Positions 20,901-25,140 of a stretch of 39,135 bases of DNA are shown in pieces. Both the position numbers and the translations under genes were made by a program. The notes below the pieces were generated by a model. It was not told where the DNA came from. It searched no databases and saw only the letters and a program-made list of their open reading frames with translations. Position 1 is the stretch's first letter. Every line of letters begins with the position of its first letter. The stretch is from Deltaproteobacteria bacterium (GTDB lineage: Bacteria; Desulfobacterota; G020345765): NCBI GenBank assembly GCA_020345765.1, contig CP070770.1:3362347-3401481 (forward strand), written 5' to 3'.

Positions 20901-22843
20901 GATTAGACCCGGATGATCCAACGGGTGATAATGGGGCCGATGGGGACCCAGATAACGATGGAATTACTAATTTTGAAGAGTACCTGGGAGGAACCAATCC
21001 CATGGTTAGTAATGCCCCCACAGCGCCTTCCCTGAATTTCCCGGAAATGAACTCAGAGGTAGAGACCCTCTACCCGACACTATCGATTAATAACTCCTCA
21101 GACCCTGATGGCGACCCGGTAAGCTATGAGTTTGAACTCTACCAGGATGCTTCCCTACTTAATCTGGTGTGGGGCGTTACCGGTATCCCCGAGGGCGATA
21201 ATACCACTGAACAAAACGTTGATTTGGAACTTCAGGATAATACCTATTACTGGTGGCGGGCGCGGGCCTTTGATGGTAAAGGCTACAGCGACTGGATGAT
21301 GGTAGGGGGACCACTCAGTGGCGTAGTGGCATGTTTCTTTGTCAATACCGCAAATGATCCCCCAACTGCTCCTAATCTCAGTGCTCCCCCGGAGGGTAGT
21401 GCGGTAAGTGTGTTCAGTCCCACCCTGCAGGTAAATAACTCTATTGATGTCGATAATGACCAGTTAACCTACTTCTTTGAGATTGACATAGTCCCTGCCT
21501 TTAACAGCTTTGAGTTACAGCAATCTTCTGCCCAGACCGAAGGGGAAGCGGGGACGACTTCCTGGGCTCCTTTAGTAGCTCTGAGTGATAATACCCTTTA
21601 TTATTGGCGAGCCCGCTCAGAGGATGAACATGGCAGTAGTTCCATTTGGATGTCGACTGCTACCTTCTTCGTCAATACTGCCAACGATGCTCCCAGCGAT
21701 CCCGAAATAGCGGAACCCCAACAAGAAGCAGAAGTTACCACCCTGAAACCTTTACTCATAGTTGAAAACTCCTATGACCTGGACATGGATAGCCTCGTGT
21801 ATTACTTCGAGATTAGTGAGACCCAAAATTTCTCTGATCCTACCAGCAGATCTCCGGCAATAGTCGAGGGAACGGATACTACTGCCTGGCAGACGCCGAC
21901 CCTGCAGGATAATGTTCATTATTACTGGAGGGTGAGGGCCTACGATGGCCAGGCAAGTAGTAACTGGGTAAACGGTCGTTTCTTTGCCAATTGCTTTAAC
22001 GACCCTCCCTCAGTACCGGTTCCGGTTAATCCTTCCGATGGGGGTGAGGTTACAATAGCGACACCGCTATTAATCATAGCCAATTCTATTGACCTCGATT
22101 TAGATGAGCTAAGCTATCTATTCGAGGTTTACCAGGATCCTCAATTAACTATTCTAATTTCCCTTTCGAGCCCCGTGGCCGAGGATCAGCTGAGAAATGT
22201 AACCGCATGGACCGTTGGCGCAGTGTTAACTGAAAACGCCACCTATTACTGGATTGCTGAAGCCGTGGATGAGCATGGGGAGGAAAGTGGTTGGTCTAAC
22301 GCAAGTTCCTTTATGGTTAATACTGTCAATGATATTCCCACCGGGGTCACTATTAACTCACCCAGAGCTGGGGAGATAATTAATAATAATACTCCCACAT
22401 TAGTTTTGAATAAGGGTTTCGATGCCGATGGTGATGAGTTAACCTATGAATTTGAGGTGTTCAGTGACAGACAGCTTTATGATATGGTAGCAACAATAGT
22501 TGGTATCAAGGAAGATGAGGTTACCGTTTCCTGGGTAGTGGAGCCAGAACTTGGAGGTGACAAGACCTACTACTGGCGGGGGAGGGCCTTTGATGGTCAG
22601 GCTTACAGCAGTTGGACCGAGACTGCCAGTTTCAAAATAGGAGACGCGGAGGTCACAACTGTGGTAGAAAGTACGGGATGTAGCTGTAAAACTATCGGCG
22701 GACATTCACGGTTTGGAACGAGCCAGTTTGGAATAGTTGTGCTTATCTACCTGATTCCCCTATCGGCTTTGAGAATCTTGAAGGCCCACTATATCTGGAA
22801 AAGGAAAAGGTTAAAAGCTAAAGGAGTAGGTAATTTAAAATAA
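8936..22843 (+). CDS. Giant secreted subtilisin-like (S8) protease with seven-fold repeat mosaic and MYXO-CTERM-like tail
   Basis: A 4635-residue protein with an N-terminal signal peptide (residues 1-23) and a pro-region to ~220. The S8 catalytic domain has Asp251 (GTGDTGVD), His299 (AHGTHTAG) and Ser481 (SGTSMACPATAG), followed by a P-domain-like beta region and a fibronectin-like domain (~805-900). Then come seven copies of a 125-residue module (residues 1167-3497), each linked by an Asp/Hydin-like module (EVSPPAMAATIPEG...ISN) and a WLSESPTTG...NNDPDENPVTVPVTLTV module. Inserted between them are two jelly-roll domains, an NHL-like propeller (~1337-1585), two GYxWIDSD domains (~2444-2637, ~3629-3822), a GATase-like domain (~2864-3082) and a carboxypeptidase-regulatory-like domain. 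A cadherin-like domain, an Asp-rich calcium-type stretch (DNDGDGLPDTWEE) and five fibronectin-like repeats follow. The C-terminus has C4582-S-C4584, a membrane helix and a basic end, so the protein is probably anchored or processed at the surface. Start chosen from GAGGTGAG and the signal peptide. Confidence 0.93.
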   Translation: MRKFFTFGFFLLFLAGFISSSAGQKLPNKGNFIRLRTVQFDPQKGKPALPKGLQVVESEIKKKGFYILQFKAPVRNGWKEKLKILKVKYFSYIPENAYIVKMTPEEKLKVEKLPEVRWVGIYQPAYKIQPEILEGKFHEEKEDRIKLIIQVFADEDYQSVAQKARKIGFDVLETTDGVFHEVLRLEVAKSGLREKLNSLAKISEVEWIEEYVPPEFHNDSARWIIQSYVAGNTPLWDRGLTGGGQIVGTGDTGVDVDACFFYDSSEGIPGEILNPNQRKILVYHDLAGDGGYDSCFFAHGTHTAGTIAGDNFANLGAYDLNDGMAFDAKLVIQDIGWGCSLTGIPGDLNFYFQQSYDDGARIHSNSWGASVGGAYTTASQNCDEFMWSHKDFLILFSAGNDGAFGIGSPATAKDLISVGATENDHPGYDPENVADFSSQGPTDDGRYKPTIGAPGDYLNSAYGDNNISTFNCNYQQMSGTSMACPATAGAAALIRQYFTDGYYPSGTPDPGDAFSPSAALIKAILVNSGKNMSGSYIGGAIPGTGQGWGRILLDDTLFFPGDTKGLVVIDETSGLNTGETAVYTYYVDGNNPLEISLVWTDYPSTPSAMINLVNDLNLVVTGPSGTYLGNNYSGGESVPGGSADYLNVVENVQINSPLAGSYTIMISALNVPQGPQPYALVVTGAAACSSKGIVRFDAEKYNGTATVNITLADCDLNLDPGVIDSATVGMTSNTEPTPEIVSVLETDLDSGVFAGSISLSIGTPSPDGILQVSDGDVITVSYDDADDGTGSLATDTDTALIDSSPPVITNVDAHPDASGTFATITWNTDEESNSVVYYGLTPSLGQNESVAILSTDHSVVLNGLVPMSTYYFDVESTDSVGNTTRDDNSGAHYQFGTTPPEIEVFPTNLNVTIPEGVWTDQIITISNLGVDADLTFDIVEEELGIGFIDDMESGINGWVASGLWHQVDDFTSPCPNSHSPTHSWWYGQDFACDYDTGMSNSGTLVSPSFIAPENPNLTFWSWEQTECGGVCFYDKRYVDISVNGGGFINILDLGTENTWYQVSQDLSPWVSTGDTVQLRFRFETGDGILNNFDGWYIDDVMIGGDIPWLSEFPTSGAVFPQSSIDILVTFDSRGLTPGTYEGNLVINNDDPDENPVTVPVTLTVTPSPAIAYFSHVIDDDSSGESNGSGNGIAEPGEIVEVPVTLINNGSVDGFGITAALSTDDPYITINDNFEDFGDIPVGINVTSPDDFDFIVDPSTPCDYNVTFNLEIFDTGSGYWSDSFEITIMCVPDIEISPPAMAATILEGATLDQILNISNLGIADLDFDITELGDGGITFYMQASDYDSDLVKSIDGSGAVTSFYSMTDPWGIDFNAGYMYVCSGGGYIHKVDPSGSGSVFFTGMGNCRGLAFDSSGMLYASDGAAGVIYAIAPDGSGSIFASGLNNPIGVAFDTAGNLYVSEWSANQITKIDPTGTPSVFASPVPDPYDLDFDSAGYLYAATGYSGMDIKKISPDGLTIVSFATLPGCSWVTGLEVDKGTDLVYGSCSDDGNVYSIDSTGTPTLLANIVGPRVFNLTLPIGGFGDVLWLSESPTTGTVTPGGSEDITVTYTATDLSPGTYSASLIVNNNDPNDNPVAVPVTLTVTPSPAIAYLSHIIDDDFSGGSEGNGNGIVEPGEMIEIPVTLINNGSMDGFGITATLTTDDPYISIEGGFGWFGDIPVGSTATCLPDDFFFDVNASAPCDHIATFNLEIFDTGSGYWTDSFEITIICLPDIEVSPSAMAATIPEGTTIDQILNISNTGLVDLDFNIVEVGPGGSITFLDDTFPATTLDPTKWTNNGAEVNTLGINPPSPPYVLDLKAGDSVTSMTFDASFGPVDYSYWWERQGAGESPDPNEYLQFEWWDGTSWIMEQQHAYNEGSTTNFTQVTGTLPPGASFDGLQIRFRNTSISGSTFDDYLVDDVTIGAIDAILWLVENPESGTIIPANSQPVDLTYSSVDLAPGTYTGDLNIHSNDPDEDPVTVPVTLTVTPSPVIAYLSCTINDDTAGESSGNGNGMAEPGEIIEITVTLINNGSLEGFGITATLSTDDPLIVINDNYESFGNIPAGANAPSLDDFDLMVDPATPCDHNVTLNLEILDSGSGSWTDSFEIIITCEPDIEVSPPAMAATIPEWTTLDQLLTISNFGIADLNFNITEIGDIPWLSESPTTGIVIPGDTDEIIITYDAGSLLPGTYSASFNINNNDPNDNPVTIPITLTVTASPAIAYLGHIIDDDSNGESDGSGNGIAEPGEIVEVPVTLFNNGSVNGFGVTATLSTDDPYIIINDNFEDFGDIPSDTAVTSPDDFDFLVDPSTPCNYTATLDLEIFDSGSGYWVDSFEITIMCVPEIEVSPPALAATIPVGSTLDQNLTISNLGAVVDLDFSIIEEEVSTLAKITRNSSSASPVLTGSGGPDGYGYRWIDSDEPGGPVYDFIDIVPIGTQITGIYDDTNVGPFNIGFDFPFYGNTYNSFRFCTNGFISFTSTSAQYSNTSIPSSGAPYNLIAPFWDDLNFSSGGSAYYYSNGVDTLIISYLGVPHYGSGGPYTFQIILKASGTITYQYESMGIPDNSATLGIQNSDGSDGLQVVYNSSYVHDLLAVRISKGVDWLEENPESGIVPPASSQDIIVTYDASNLTPGVYNANLIINNNDPDENPVTVPVTLTVIDSPAIAYLNHFVDDDNLGSSIGNGNGIIEPGETVEIPVALINNGSMDGFGITATLSTDDPYITIIDNLEDFGDIPIGVSVTSPDDFDFLVDPSTPCDHSVIFNLEIFDSGSGHWTDSFEMNVMCVPEIEVSPPAMAATIPEGTTLDQILTISNIGSEDLDFEIIEGGGPGTISVAIFDHDATGDISYWIGGNMNSWAAYQTVLNGDPEGRFNVSIITDLTDTTLAGFDVLMLPDNAVPDIYLADVDSWFLEGKNIIAIDSAACYAHFSGYFQPLSAGSNGYGTYWNYNSSLNDQEVITIDFITRAYTVGDVIGSLVGDAQLFASSFSTEVVALTAKASNPNMTYAAYRDVPGKGRIIVLGPYQTPPAANTYPLIQDAAASLGLYGDIPWLSESPIIGTVIPGNTAGITVTYNSTGMAPGTYTGNLIVNNNDPDENPITVPVTLTVAASPPAIDYLSHVIDDDSAGESGGNANGIAEPGEIVEVPVTLINNGSGNGLGITATLSTDDLYITINDNFEDFGDIPAGTNVASPDDFDFVVDPSAPCNHNVTFNLEIFDSGSGYWTDSFEITIMCVPEIEVSPPAMADTLPETTTGYQTLTISNIGSETLIFFIGEDPSVDWLSEDPAFDAVAPGDSSEITVTFDATNLAVGNYYVDLTILTNDPNDLVVTVPVSLTVFPGPIMAFESFTIDDDNMGESLGDGDGSPEPGEKIELVVTLINEGILTGSGIIATLSTADPLIKITDNQENFGDIAAGATGVCLDDFDFVVDSSTPDGHIVSFALDISYSGSGTWVDSFEVEIILLSSISGWVTELNSGVGIPGATVSYAGLITGSVGTDPEGYYQINGLSGGSYTLSASASGYQDSSTPQEVVVPPDATEVNFTFIGPEIEVEPDELQAVINIGQGISTTQNLYIYNQGSWELTFEILELPTGPITIGGGPDEAGYQWIDSDDPDGPVFNWVDISAIGTEITGLGDDSNIGPFGIGFDFPFYGNLFNTFRFCSNGWISFDSTLTSFANQPIPNVLAPTNLIASFWDDLDFTQGGRAYYYSNGEDLLIVAFHDVMNINNEGPYTFEIVLTPSGNITLQYQELGGPTDNATVGIQNNDGTVGLEIVYNTAYLHDALAVQIFQGLSWLAESPDSGSISPGGSTNIEVVFDANGLNAGTYTASLLISNNDPEEGQLTIPVTLKVNNLPVITSVAPTTATEGSLYNYDVEAFDVDDDPLTYNLTLSPLGMSIDPLNGLIEWTPVYSQVGGNPVSIEVSDGNGGVDTQSYIIEVAFMDNDGDGLPDTWEESYGLDPDDPTGDNGADGDPDNDGITNFEEYLGGTNPMVSNAPTAPSLNFPEMNSEVETLYPTLSINNSSDPDGDPVSYEFELYQDASLLNLVWGVTGIPEGDNTTEQNVDLELQDNTYYWWRARAFDGKGYSDWMMVGGPLSGVVACFFVNTANDPPTAPNLSAPPEGSAVSVFSPTLQVNNSIDVDNDQLTYFFEIDIVPAFNSFELQQSSAQTEGEAGTTSWAPLVALSDNTLYYWRARSEDEHGSSSIWMSTATFFVNTANDAPSDPEIAEPQQEAEVTTLKPLLIVENSYDLDMDSLVYYFEISETQNFSDPTSRSPAIVEGTDTTAWQTPTLQDNVHYYWRVRAYDGQASSNWVNGRFFANCFNDPPSVPVPVNPSDGGEVTIATPLLIIANSIDLDLDELSYLFEVYQDPQLTILISLSSPVAEDQLRNVTAWTVGAVLTENATYYWIAEAVDEHGEESGWSNASSFMVNTVNDIPTGVTINSPRAGEIINNNTPTLVLNKGFDADGDELTYEFEVFSDRQLYDMVATIVGIKEDEVTVSWVVEPELGGDKTYYWRGRAFDGQAYSSWTETASFKIGDAEVTTVVESTGCSCKTIGGHSRFGTSQFGIVVLIYLIPLSALRILKAHYIWKRKRLKAKGVGNLK
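9611..10612 (+). other. Peptidase S8 catalytic domain within the giant protein (approximate limits)
   Basis: This segment encodes the subtilase fold of the giant protein. The catalytic triad is complete: Asp251, His299 and Ser481, with the oxyanion Asn in ILFSAGNDGAFG. The catalytic Ser motif GTSMACPATAG is canonical. The D-H spacing is close to that of subtilisin while the H-S spacing is longer, as in Kp43-like and other large secreted subtilases. The preceding ~200 residues resemble two I9-like inhibitor/propeptide halves. Boundaries are by eye. Confidence 0.88.
12434..12808 (+). repeat. 125-aa module, copy 1 of 7 (SPAIAY...ITIMCVP)
   Basis: This 375-bp in-frame unit encodes SPAIAYFSHVIDDD, an EPGEIVEVPVTLINNG segment, a DDPYITINDNFEDFGDIP segment and the closing SFEITIMCVP. 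It is the reference copy for the series. The conserved DDD and GNGxxEPGE words suggest a calcium-stabilised beta domain; that is inference. Confidence 0.9.
13871..14248 (+). repeat. 125-aa module, copy 2 of 7
   Basis: A 378-bp unit, one codon longer than most. It begins SPAIAYLSHIIDDD and ends SFEITIICLP. It differs from copy 1 mainly in the central segment (ISIEGGFGWFGDIP). It is followed by a Hydin-like link and an inserted jelly-roll domain. Confidence 0.9.
15020..15394 (+). repeat. 125-aa module, copy 3 of 7
   Basis: A 375-bp unit beginning SPVIAYLSCTINDD and ending SFEIIITCEP. One Asp of the DDD word is replaced by Asn. No domain is inserted between this copy and copy 4; only the short WLSESPTTG link separates them. 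Confidence 0.9.
15704..16078 (+). repeat. 125-aa module, copy 4 of 7
   Basis: A 375-bp unit beginning SPAIAYLGHIIDDD and ending SFEITIMCVP. It is followed by the first GYxWIDSD domain (GGPDGYGYRWIDSDEPGG). Confidence 0.9.
17030..17404 (+). repeat. 125-aa module, copy 5 of 7
   Basis: A 375-bp unit beginning SPAIAYLNHFVDDD and ending SFEMNVMCVP. It is followed by an inserted alpha/beta domain (VAIFDHDATGDISYWIGG...GRIIVLGPYQTPP) resembling GATase1-like folds. Confidence 0.9.
18371..18745 (+). repeat. 125-aa module, copy 6 of 7
   Basis: A 375-bp unit beginning PPAIDYLSHVIDDD and ending SFEITIMCVP. Only a short Hydin-like/WLSE link separates it from copy 7. Confidence 0.9.
19055..19426 (+). repeat. 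125-aa module, copy 7 of 7 (most divergent)
   Basis: A 372-bp unit beginning GPIMAFESFTIDDD, with PEPGEKIELVVTLINEG in the middle and ending SFEVEIILL. It is clearly the most diverged copy and closes the array. A carboxypeptidase-regulatory-like domain (ISGWVTELNSGVGIPGATVS) follows directly. Confidence 0.85.
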
Positions 22844-22872
22844 AGGATATTATAAAAAGTCTATACTTTATT

Positions 22873-22898
22873 AAATAGGGCACTTCCTATTTTTTCTT
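22873..22898 (+). terminator. Probable intrinsic terminator after the giant gene
   Basis: AAATAGG (22873-22879) pairs with CCTATTT (22886-22892) around a 6-nt loop and runs into further T residues (TTT C TT). It lies 30 nt after the stop codon of the giant gene. The stem is short and AU-rich, so strength is moderate. Confidence 0.6.
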
Positions 22899-22967
22899 GT
22901 GTGTGATATAAATATAAAAAATTGGGAGTGTCTTTTTTTATCTGAAAAATAGAAAATTAAGGGCGAT

Positions 22968-23510
22968 ATGGGAGAAAAAGTGTCGACGCAAAAAAGGAGG
23001 AGTTCAGGGATGATAGTTCCGACAGTGATCATGGGAGTGCTTGCAGTTATTCTTCTTTATTTAGGGTACCAAAAGGGACAAGGGCAGCATGTTAGCGGGA
23101 TGAAGTCGGCCCTGAATATGACGGTTGAAGTCCTGCCACTATTAGTATTTGCATTTATCGTGGCCGGAATGGTACAGGTGCTTCTTCCGCGTGAGCTATT
23201 ATCAAGATGGGTAGGTATGGAGTCCGGTATGCGGGGGATACTTCTTGGGACGGTAGCGGGTGGTTTGTCACCAGGAGGCCCTTATGTCAGTTTACCCATC
23301 GTTGCTGGTCTTATACGTTCGGGTGCCAGCGTGGGAACTATGGTAGCGTTCTTAACCGGTTGGTCATTATGGGCGGTTAGTAGAATGCCGATGGATATAG
23401 GGATATTGGGCTGGAAATTTGCCCTCATCCGCTTGGCATGCACATTCTTTTTTCCCCCCATTGCGGGATTAATTGCTCAGGGGCTCTTTGGTGGCATAAA
23501 ATTGGTATAG
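22968..23510 (+). CDS. Half-size permease (DUF318/ArsP_1-like)
   Basis: A 180-residue membrane protein with about four to five helices: residues ~15-35, ~50-72, ~88-112, ~120-138 and ~150-175. The motif pattern NMTVEVLPLLVFAFIVAGMVQVLLP and GTVAGGLSPGGPYVSLPIVAGLIRSGASVGTMVAFLTGW fits the DUF318/ArsP_1 permease family (PF03773), but full members are about 300 residues or longer with two such halves. This could be a genuine half-permease acting as a homo-oligomer. The substrate is unknown; no arsenic genes are nearby. The ATG at 22968 has AAGGG upstream; a GTG at 22980 is an alternative. The HD-domain gene follows after 24 bp, probably in the same operon. Confidence 0.75.
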   Translation: MGEKVSTQKRRSSGMIVPTVIMGVLAVILLYLGYQKGQGQHVSGMKSALNMTVEVLPLLVFAFIVAGMVQVLLPRELLSRWVGMESGMRGILLGTVAGGLSPGGPYVSLPIVAGLIRSGASVGTMVAFLTGWSLWAVSRMPMDIGILGWKFALIRLACTFFFPPIAGLIAQGLFGGIKLV

Positions 23511-23534
23511 ATTATATAACAGGAGGCTGGATTA

Positions 23535-24113
23535 ATGGATACGGATGAGAAATATGGGATAAATCGTGAAGAGGCAATCGAGTTATTGAATACCTATATA
23601 AAGAATCCCAATATGCTGAAACATTGTTATGCCAGCGAGGCAGTTATGGGGGCACTGGCCAAAAAATTCGGTGAGGATGAGGAGAAATGGGCATTGGCCG
23701 GCTTGTTACATGATTTAGATGTAGAAATAGTTAATGCCGATCTCTCGGTACACGGACTTAAAACCGTTGAGATACTAACGGAAAAAGGAGTCGATCCGGA
23801 AATAATAGATGCAATCAAGATGCATAACGAAGAAGCACATGGCGATAAAAGAAACACCCGCTTCCAATATGCATTAGCTTGTGGTGAAACCGTCACCGGA
23901 TTAATTGTTGCAACTACATTGGTTTACCCGGATAAAAAGATAGCCAGTGTCAAGGCCAAATCCGTAGTTAAAAGGATGAAGGAAAAGGCATTTGCCCGAT
24001 CGGTAGACAGAGATATTATTCGGGAATGCGGGAAAATAGGGATGGAGCTTAATGACTTCTGCCAGTTGGCTCTGGATGCTATACAGGAGATTGCGGAGGA
24101 GTTAGGGTTGTAG
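23535..24113 (+). CDS. HD-domain (HDIG-type) putative phosphohydrolase
   Basis: A 192-residue soluble protein with an HD-fold signature: His in LKHCYASEAVM, the HD pair in LAGLLHDLDVEIVN, and a third His in IKMHNEEAHG. These residues normally bind metal in HD phosphohydrolases. The family covers nucleotide and phosphoester hydrolases, and the substrate cannot be read from the sequence. It lies 24 bp after the half-permease gene with a good GGAGG upstream (AACAGGAGGCTGG), and the two are probably co-transcribed. The C-terminal ~60 residues are helical (RDIIRECGKIGMELNDFC). Function is unassigned beyond the fold. Confidence 0.82.
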   Translation: MDTDEKYGINREEAIELLNTYIKNPNMLKHCYASEAVMGALAKKFGEDEEKWALAGLLHDLDVEIVNADLSVHGLKTVEILTEKGVDPEIIDAIKMHNEEAHGDKRNTRFQYALACGETVTGLIVATTLVYPDKKIASVKAKSVVKRMKEKAFARSVDRDIIRECGKIGMELNDFCQLALDAIQEIAEELGL

Positions 24114-24139
24114 AACACGTCTTCCGAATTACATCCTCT

Positions 24140-24925
24140 TTATCTCCCTTTAAATTTAGGTTCTCTTTTTTCCAGAAACGCCTCCACACCTTCAGTATAA
24201 TCCTCAGTCCCCGCAGATAGAATTTGAAATTGACGCTCGTCATCCAACTGGGACTTCAGGGTGTTCACAAATCCTTCGTTGATTAGCTCCTTTGTTCTGC
24301 CGATGGCTAAGGTGGGTCCCTTTGCTAATCTGGCTGCAAGTTCCTGGGTCTCTTTCTCCAGATCTTCATCAGGAACTACCTTATTAACGACGTATATTTT
24401 TTCCGCTTCCTTAACATCAATAATATCGCCGGTAAAGAAGTATTCGCTGGATTTTTTTGCTCCTGCCAGACGGGGTAAGAAGTAGGTTGCCCCGAGATCC
24501 GGAACAAGACCGATCTTTACGAAAGCAAGATTGAATTTGGCATTTTCGGAGGCGATGGCGAGATCGCAAGCCATGACGAGGGAATAACCGGCTCCGCTGG
24601 CATGACCCCTAATTGAGGCAATCACAGGCTTTTTCAAGTTCCTTATTTCTAATACTAACCTGTGCAGGATCTCGGTCATTTTCCCAATACGCTCCTGTGG
24701 TGAACCGGTAGAAGTATCGGACTTCAGATCGGCACCCGAGCAGAAAGCACGTCCCGCGCCATTGATAACTACTGCCCTGACATCATCATCCCTACCGCAA
24801 TCTTCAATTACATCCACCAATTCCTCTGCCATCTGAATGCTTATGGCATTCAAGCGGTCGGGACGATTCAAGGTTATTTTAGCAATCCCTTCCTCTTTCG
24901 CTAAAATAATAGTTTCATAGCTCAT
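24140..24925 (-). CDS. Enoyl-CoA hydratase/isomerase (crotonase family)
   Basis: A crotonase-fold enzyme of 261 residues, acting on acyl-CoA thioesters. Seen are AFCSGADLK and SIRGHASGAGYSLVMACDLAIAS (oxyanion-hole glycine loop) and LAFVKIGLVPDLGATYFLPRLAG. In the last motif an Asp sits where hydratases usually have a catalytic Glu, a pattern shared with PaaG-type isomerases, so isomerase activity is at least as likely as hydratase. The start is the ATG at 24925, with GGAGG five bases upstream (24931-24935 on the plus strand). An upstream in-frame TTG at 24937 would put this RBS inside the coding region and is rejected. The gene is transcribed away from the aminotransferase gene. Confidence 0.9.
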   Translation of the reverse strand: MSYETIILAKEEGIAKITLNRPDRLNAISIQMAEELVDVIEDCGRDDDVRAVVINGAGRAFCSGADLKSDTSTGSPQERIGKMTEILHRLVLEIRNLKKPVIASIRGHASGAGYSLVMACDLAIASENAKFNLAFVKIGLVPDLGATYFLPRLAGAKKSSEYFFTGDIIDVKEAEKIYVVNKVVPDEDLEKETQELAARLAKGPTLAIGRTKELINEGFVNTLKSQLDDERQFQILSAGTEDYTEGVEAFLEKREPKFKGR

Positions 24926-25002
24926 TTTTTCCTCCAATTAGAACTACCTAAAGTCAAAATCTTTATTATTTATATGGATATACTAATCTCAGCCTGATAA
25001 GA

Positions 25003-25030
25003 ACCATATCATCTTGCCAAATAATGTCAA
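25003..25030 (-). promoter_or_regulatory. Candidate promoter for the enoyl-CoA hydratase gene
   Basis: On the minus strand TTGACA (complement of 25025-25030) and TATGGT (complement of 25003-25008) are separated by 16 nt, about 80 nt upstream of the ATG at 24925. The -35 matches consensus exactly. Confidence 0.5.
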
Positions 25031-25079
25031 GGTGTTTTCCCGCCGCGATATCCTCTTTGATGACTGGTTATCGTCTTTC

Positions 25080-25108
25080 TTGACAAAATTCTGCTTAGAG
25101 TATAGAGT
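25080..25108 (+). promoter_or_regulatory. Candidate promoter for the aminotransferase gene
   Basis: TTGACA (25080-25085), a 17-nt spacer, and TAGAGT (25103-25108), ending 32 nt before the ATG at 25141. It is divergent to the promoter at 25003-25030, and the two -35 boxes are about 50 bp apart, so a shared regulator could act on both genes. Confidence 0.5.
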
Positions 25109-25140
25109 TTTATCGAAAAGACGTATATTTTTAAGGTAAA

